Assembly (NCBI GenBank): GCA_003509065.1
Contig: DODG01000082.1
Location: forward strand, 6,328 to 17,817
DNA from: Acidobacteriota bacterium
Lineage (GTDB): Bacteria; Acidobacteriota; Vicinamibacteria; Vicinamibacterales; UBA823
DNA length: 11,490 nucleotides
Reading direction: 5' to 3'
Position 1 is the stretch's first letter, and each line of letters opens with the position of its first letter. This document shows positions 7,863 to 11,490 of the stretch, in pieces. The translations under genes were made by a program, and so were the position numbers. Below the pieces are notes generated by a model. That model was given only the letters and a program-made list of their open reading frames with translations. It did no database searches and had not been told where the DNA came from.

Positions 7863-9302
7863 ATGTTCTCCTATTTTCCTGAGTTTGTTACACGCGCCAC
7901 TACTCGAATCACGACGATAGCTGCAATATTTGTGTTGTGTGGTACGGGTGGGTATTTATCCGCGAGACCTGCGCAGCTCGGAGACGATATCTTCTTGCTT
8001 GACACAATCACGCTAACCATCCCGCAGGTTGACTACGAACCAGCGGTTTACTACCGCGAAGGAGATCCTTACCCGCACGTTGATTTCCAACAAGTTGATC
8101 AGGAACGGATCATTAAGAAAGACCACACAGCTGTGCTGATGGAAAATCGATATATCAGGTTGATACTGTTACCTGAGATGGGACGAGTCTACTCCTTTGT
8201 GTACAAGCCGACCGGCCATGAAACCCTTTGGAGAAATGATGTGGTCACGGTCGGTGGAGCAGCGAACGACACTGGTTGGTGGCTCTGGATCGGTGGTATC
8301 GAGTACACGCTGCCTGGCGATGAACATGGGACCACTTGGGCGATGCCCTGGTCATGGGAAATCACCGAGGATTCTTCGCTCCGTAAATCCATCCGTATGC
8401 AGGTTCTTGAACCAAAGACGGGTCTTCAAGAATCTGTGGACGTTTCTATTGTGCGAAACAAGTCTTCTTTTGAGACGAGAATCCGTATTACAAATACTAC
8501 AAATCGACAGGTTGAGTACGCACACTGGATCAATCCACAGTGGGTGCCTGGTGGGCAGAATGTGTTGACCGATCGGACCGAGTTTATAATTCCCACGGAT
8601 CAAATCTTAATCAACAAGCAGTGGCAGGAGAATTTGGGTCCGAGTCCACAGGCCTGGCACAACAATCCCCTCAGGTTTATTAGTGGCTGGAACAAAATGG
8701 GCGATCTAATGGCCGACGGTCTGACAGGCGGCTTTTACAGCGCATACTCTCACGATACCCAGGAGGGAATAGTCCGCGTTTTTGATTCCGACAAAACGCC
8801 AGGTGTAGATGTCTGGACCTACGGGTACCATCAGGCCCGAATTCCAATGAGTTCAAAAGAGCCTGGCGCTGGCTATGTTGAGATGTGGGGTGGGACTAGT
8901 CGGACTTATCCAAACGAACGACAGATACTCGCACCTGACGCCTTCATCGAGTGGACAGAACTGATGTATCCCTACCAGCAAACCCGCGGACTAACCTTTG
9001 CTGATGAAGATGTCGCGATCAGTTTTAGGATTGTCCTTGATGCGCACCGTGTGATCATTGGTTTATGTCCTGTCAGTGATTGGCAGGAGAGTCTGGAACT
9101 TTTAACTGGGTCGGAGGCTGGAGGTAAACCTTTGCGACGTTGGGATGTAACGGCCTCTCCCGAAACCCCCTTCTTTGTCACAACTAGTCTGGATGGTCTG
9201 ACAGAGTCTGAACTCAATGAACTCCGCCTTCGAGTGGGTTCTGAACGAAACGGTTGGAAGATCATCGAAGTCGAAAAGTGGGTTCCAATACCTAACATCT
9301 AA
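7863..9302 (+). CDS. Secreted DUF5107-like protein without TPRs
   Basis: The 479-residue product has a basic N-terminus and hydrophobic segment at about residues 16-32, a likely signal peptide. A cysteine at 26 is not in a good lipobox. The body resembles the DUF5107 part of the preceding protein: LPEMGR (E105) matches its LPELGGR, LWRNDVV its FYRQNVI, and WIGGIEY (E147) its WISGGIEW. The two Glu are 42 residues apart here and 41 there. Further on it is beta-rich and aromatic-rich (HWINPQW, MWGGTSRTYPNE, IEWTELMYPY), as expected for a mutarotase-like fold. I chose the ATG at 7863, 11 bases after the upstream stop, because the in-frame ATG at 7818 lies inside the upstream gene and would bury the signal peptide. 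It is probably co-transcribed with its neighbour. The function is unknown; a carbohydrate-related role is inferred. Confidence 0.75.
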   Translation: MFSYFPEFVTRATTRITTIAAIFVLCGTGGYLSARPAQLGDDIFLLDTITLTIPQVDYEPAVYYREGDPYPHVDFQQVDQERIIKKDHTAVLMENRYIRLILLPEMGRVYSFVYKPTGHETLWRNDVVTVGGAANDTGWWLWIGGIEYTLPGDEHGTTWAMPWSWEITEDSSLRKSIRMQVLEPKTGLQESVDVSIVRNKSSFETRIRITNTTNRQVEYAHWINPQWVPGGQNVLTDRTEFIIPTDQILINKQWQENLGPSPQAWHNNPLRFISGWNKMGDLMADGLTGGFYSAYSHDTQEGIVRVFDSDKTPGVDVWTYGYHQARIPMSSKEPGAGYVEMWGGTSRTYPNERQILAPDAFIEWTELMYPYQQTRGLTFADEDVAISFRIVLDAHRVIIGLCPVSDWQESLELLTGSEAGGKPLRRWDVTASPETPFFVTTSLDGLTESELNELRLRVGSERNGWKIIEVEKWVPIPNI

Positions 9303-9349
9303 AAAAACGTTTCTGTATCTGGTGGTTGTTGAGATCGATTCATTCTTAG

Positions 9350-10075
9350 ATGCCAGAAAAATTTCGAATACCGACACCAGTTTCCTACCTTACCTCGTGC
9401 GTTGCGTGGACTACCCATCTTTACACTGCCACAGGGGCCGTCTTTGCATTGCTGGCACTTCATGCCTTTGTTGCAGGCACACCGCGTGAAGGCTTTCTTT
9501 GGCTTTATGCTGCTGTTGTAGTTGACGCCACTGACGGCTGGCTGGCCCGCTTGGTTAAGGTTGACCAGCGTTTACCGTCGGTCGACGGAGTTCTGCTTGA
9601 TTCCATAATTGATTACGTCACATTTGTCTTTGTCCCGGCGTATTTCGTTTATGCAATCTTATTGGTACCACCTGGCTGGAACGGCCTTTTGGCCAGTGCC
9701 ATGATTTTGAGTAGTGCATATGGGTTCAGCCACCGGAATGCGAAGACAGCCGACTATTTCTTTCGAGGTTTTCCATCCTACTGGAACATCGTTGTGTTTT
9801 ATCTTTATGCTGCCTCGTTACCTCCAAGCATAACTGCAGGAGTCCTGTTGACGTTGGTTGTAATGGTGTTTATACCCGTAAGCTATGTGTATCCGTCGCG
9901 TACTCCAACCTTACGTCGACTCACGATTTTTCTCGGTCTCGTCTGGGCAGCATTGATGCTGTTCTCAATTTGGCAAGTGCCTGAGGTTCGCAGGTGGTTG
10001 TTGGTGACGACTCTGTTCTTTCCAACCTATTACGTGCTACTGTCGTTCAGTCTTTATCGGCGGCGGTTGGACTAA
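9350..10075 (+). CDS. pcs: Phosphatidylcholine synthase (CDP-alcohol phosphotransferase family)
   Basis: Pcs condenses CDP-diacylglycerol with choline to give phosphatidylcholine and CMP in the inner membrane. The 241-residue product is multi-spanning, with hydrophobic segments at about residues 24-42, 50-60, 88-106, 111-124, 145-156, 160-178, 190-206 and 215-232. The CDP-alcohol phosphotransferase motif is present: D59, D62-G63, A66-R67, then G80, D84 and D88. The 12 residues between R67 and G80 exceed the usual 7-9, and this longer spacing followed by IIDYVTFVFVPA is typical of Pcs rather than PgsA or PssA. TADYFFRGFPSYWNIVVFY also matches the Pcs pattern. It starts 47 bases after the DUF5107-like gene with a weak ribosome binding site, so it may share that transcript. 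Choline would have to be imported, and no transporter is in the window. Confidence 0.9.
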   Translation: MPEKFRIPTPVSYLTSCVAWTTHLYTATGAVFALLALHAFVAGTPREGFLWLYAAVVVDATDGWLARLVKVDQRLPSVDGVLLDSIIDYVTFVFVPAYFVYAILLVPPGWNGLLASAMILSSAYGFSHRNAKTADYFFRGFPSYWNIVVFYLYAASLPPSITAGVLLTLVVMVFIPVSYVYPSRTPTLRRLTIFLGLVWAALMLFSIWQVPEVRRWLLVTTLFFPTYYVLLSFSLYRRRLD

Positions 10076-10104
10076 ATTCATTAACTCTTTCCGGTTCTAA
10101 TGGT

Positions 10105-10117
10105 GATGAGTATCATC
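10105..10117. repeat. Short inverted repeat upstream of the BRCT-HTH-TPR gene
   Basis: GATGA (10105-10109) and TCATC (10113-10117) flank GTA, 8 bases before the ATG at 10126. In RNA this is a small weak hairpin over the place where a ribosome binding site would sit; no clear Shine-Dalgarno sequence is otherwise visible. It could also be a short protein-binding site or chance. Confidence 0.25.
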
Positions 10118-10125
10118 TTGTAACG

Positions 10126-11313
10126 ATGCTTTCTGTTCCAGACAAACAAGTTCGTCCAGAGTCACCCTTTGCCAATCAAGTCGTTGTATTTACAGGGAAG
10201 CTCTCTTCGCTTGGCCGTCGAGAGGCCTGCGACCTGGTGAAGCGCTTGGGTGGGCAAGTCACAAGTGATGTGACATCTCGTACAACGATGCTGGTTGTGG
10301 GCGCTGAAGGTTTTTGGCGTACCAAGTCTAGTCGATTCCTTGATGTAGATTCTGCGCAGGTGACCGAGAAGAGCAATAAATTGAAACTCGCGGAAACTGC
10401 CAATGCGAAGTCACCAGACAGCATAAACATCATTACTGAAGAAGTCTTTTGCAAACTCAGTGGCGTGCCCTCTTCGGTCGCACTTCGGCAGAAGCTCTAT
10501 AGTGTGCGAGAAATTCGAGCGCGCTATTCGAATCTGAGAGAAGATCATTTTCGCTATCTGGAAAAATGCCAGCTGGTTCAAACTGTAGCGCGTACGAACA
10601 CCGATCGATACTACGGCTTCCGCGATCTTGCCCTCGTCAAAAAGGTTAGCGTTGATTTAGGGCGCAAAGTGGCGTTTCGGATCATTGTTCGATCATTAGT
10701 TGCAGAACGAGAAGGTCAATTAACATTCGATTTCCAGGGTGAATTAAACACTCACAGTCAACCAGCAAAAGTCATAACGTTAGCGAAAAGGCCATTGCAA
10801 TCGGTGACAGATTCTGACGTGGGACGGGTTGATTCTTCCTCGATGCATTCTCAAACTGTCTTGGCAGCTCGGTATTTCACTGAAGGAGCTCGCCTCGACG
10901 AAGGTAATACGGTTGACAAGGAGAAAGCTTGTAAGGCGTATCGTCAAGCTCTCATGCTTGATCCAAATTTAGTTCCAGCGCTCGTGAACCTGGCAAATCT
11001 TCACTACGCTCAAGACAAGTTTATCGAGTCACAGGCAATCTATGAACGTGCGATTAATCTTGATTCGGACTGTTTTGAGGCGTATTTCAATCTTGGGAAC
11101 ATTCATCACGATTTGGGGCGATTTACCGAGGCGAATACCTGTTACGAAGCTGCCGTGCGACTCAATCCGGACTACGCCGACACGCATTTTTATCTAGCAG
11201 TCACTCTTGAGCAATTGGGACGATCACAAGATGCCAAACCGCACTGGCAGGCCTACCGGACTTTAGCCCCGAACGGCGAGTGGTTTGAGCTGGCTTTGGA
11301 GTTTAGCGAGTGA
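10126..11313 (+). CDS. BRCT - MerR-like HTH - TPR fusion protein
   Basis: The 395-residue soluble protein has three recognisable parts. Residues 16-112 form a BRCT domain close to the DNA ligase LigA type: VVVFTGKLSSLGRREA, LVKRLGG, SRTTMLVVGAEG and the closing INIITEEVFCKL. A polar insert lies at about 64-96. Residues 124-172 look like a MerR-type winged HTH: LYSVREIRARY, then LREDHFRYLEKCQLVQ and YYGFRDLALVKKV. Residues 245-383 hold about four TPRs, e.g. PALVNLANLHYAQDKF and AYFNLGNIHHDLGRF. BRCT domains bind DNA ends or phosphopeptides, MerR helices bind DNA, and TPRs bind proteins. A DNA-associated regulator or scaffold is therefore inferred; no specific function is known to me. An open frame extends upstream to 9994 inside pcs, but the homology begins after 10126. 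The gap to pcs is 50 bases. No transmembrane segment is visible. Confidence 0.82.
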   Translation: MLSVPDKQVRPESPFANQVVVFTGKLSSLGRREACDLVKRLGGQVTSDVTSRTTMLVVGAEGFWRTKSSRFLDVDSAQVTEKSNKLKLAETANAKSPDSINIITEEVFCKLSGVPSSVALRQKLYSVREIRARYSNLREDHFRYLEKCQLVQTVARTNTDRYYGFRDLALVKKVSVDLGRKVAFRIIVRSLVAEREGQLTFDFQGELNTHSQPAKVITLAKRPLQSVTDSDVGRVDSSSMHSQTVLAARYFTEGARLDEGNTVDKEKACKAYRQALMLDPNLVPALVNLANLHYAQDKFIESQAIYERAINLDSDCFEAYFNLGNIHHDLGRFTEANTCYEAAVRLNPDYADTHFYLAVTLEQLGRSQDAKPHWQAYRTLAPNGEWFELALEFSE

Positions 11314-11317
11314 ATCA

Positions 11318-11327
11318 GACCTAGGTC
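11318..11327. repeat. Perfect 10-bp palindrome between convergent genes
   Basis: GACCTAGGTC reads the same on both strands. It lies across the 12-base gap between the stop codons of the BRCT gene and infA and overlaps the infA stop. Without a loop it is not a terminator hairpin. It may be chance. Confidence 0.3.
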
Positions 11328-11490
11328 AGCGAGCACGAAAGGTGATGATTCCGCGAGCTGGGTCATACGGTGATACACCTACTGTGACGCGGTCGCCAGG
11401 TACTACTCTGATTCGGAAACGACGCATTCGACCACTTAACTGTGCCAACACTTCGTGTCCTGCGTCCGACTGAATACGATACAAGCCGCC
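11326..11490 (-). CDS. infA: Translation initiation factor IF-1, C-terminal part
   Basis: IF-1 binds the ribosomal A site on the 30S subunit and helps position initiator tRNA during translation initiation. The minus-strand frame from the right edge encodes 54 residues of an S1-like OB fold and ends at a TGA whose complement is 11326-11328. The matches are GHEVLAQLSGRMRR, then RIRVVPGDRVTV, VSPYDPARG and ITFRAR, corresponding to IF-1 blocks such as ISGKMR, ILPGDRVTVE and LSPYDLTRGRI. With a usual length of about 72, roughly the first 18 residues are beyond the window. The gene converges on the BRCT-HTH-TPR gene with 12 bases between stops, and no intrinsic terminator is visible for either. I cannot tell whether this is the only infA copy; some bacteria carry several. 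Confidence 0.93.
   Translation of the reverse strand, partial: GGLYRIQSDAGHEVLAQLSGRMRRFRIRVVPGDRVTVGVSPYDPARGIITFRAR

Noticed and set aside
9301..9312. A7 run and AAACGTTT palindrome after the second DUF5107-like gene, possible terminator
   Set aside because: There is no G+C-rich stem and no plus-strand T-tract, so it does not look like an intrinsic terminator.
9994..10125. Longer N-terminus for the BRCT-HTH-TPR protein, starting inside pcs
   Set aside because: The extra 44 residues overlap the Pcs C-terminus, show no domain match, and the BRCT homology begins after the ATG at 10126.
11285..11473. Plus-strand open frame of 62 codons overlapping the end of the BRCT gene
   Set aside because: The opposite strand of this stretch encodes recognisable IF-1, and the plus-strand product resembles nothing known.
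1..11490. Search for CRISPR arrays, insertion sequence ends, toxin-antitoxin or phage-defence genes
   Set aside because: No regularly spaced repeats, transposase or integrase motifs, or known defence domains are visible on either strand; apart from the fusion protein the genes are metabolic, envelope or translation related.

Overview
The window carries eight protein genes and no RNA gene, insertion sequence, phage gene or CRISPR array. Seven genes run on the plus strand. The eighth, the C-terminal part of infA (translation initiation factor IF-1), enters from the right edge on the minus strand. Base composition looks close to even in G+C. The signal-peptide-bearing enzymes, the exported amidase with a GTETxGSI-type nucleophile motif, the DUF5107/TPR protein and the phosphatidylcholine synthase fit a Gram-negative environmental bacterium. 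My best guess is an Acidobacteriota-like lineage, held at low confidence because no rRNA or phylogenetic marker other than partial IF-1 is present.

Layout, left to right. (1) 2-1666: an amidase-signature hydrolase whose N-terminus probably lies beyond the left edge. (2) 1667-1890: a 224-base intergenic region with a sigma70-like promoter candidate and a perfect 7-bp inverted repeat over its -10 and predicted start site. (3) 1891-4335: a compact three-gene block with gaps of 12 and 21 bases. It encodes an exported protein of three tandem RidA/YjgF domains, a YjbQ-family protein (secondary thiamine-phosphate synthase family) and the formate dehydrogenase accessory sulfurtransferase FdhD. (4) 4336-4416: an 81-base gap with a perfect TATAAT and a good ribosome binding site ahead of a GTG start. 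(5) 4417-11313: four genes with gaps of 11, 47 and 50 bases, possibly one transcript. They are a 1144-residue secreted DUF5107 plus TPR protein, a second shorter secreted protein that looks like a diverged relative of its N-terminal domain, a phosphatidylcholine synthase (Pcs) and a soluble protein joining BRCT, MerR-like HTH and TPR modules. (6) 11326-11490: infA on the opposite strand, with its stop codon 12 bases from that of the BRCT gene. No stretch over 300 bases lacks a gene.

How the genes may work together. The two DUF5107-type proteins are adjacent, both exported and probably act on or bind the same kind of (likely carbohydrate) ligand; this is inference from fold similarity and position. 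Pcs makes the membrane lipid phosphatidylcholine. The RidA-YjbQ-FdhD block looks co-transcribed, but no substrate enzyme such as a formate dehydrogenase lies nearby. I did not find a clearly new defence or mobile system. The most unusual single object is the BRCT-HTH-TPR fusion at 10126-11313, followed by the exported three-domain RidA protein whose middle domain has lost a catalytic glutamate.
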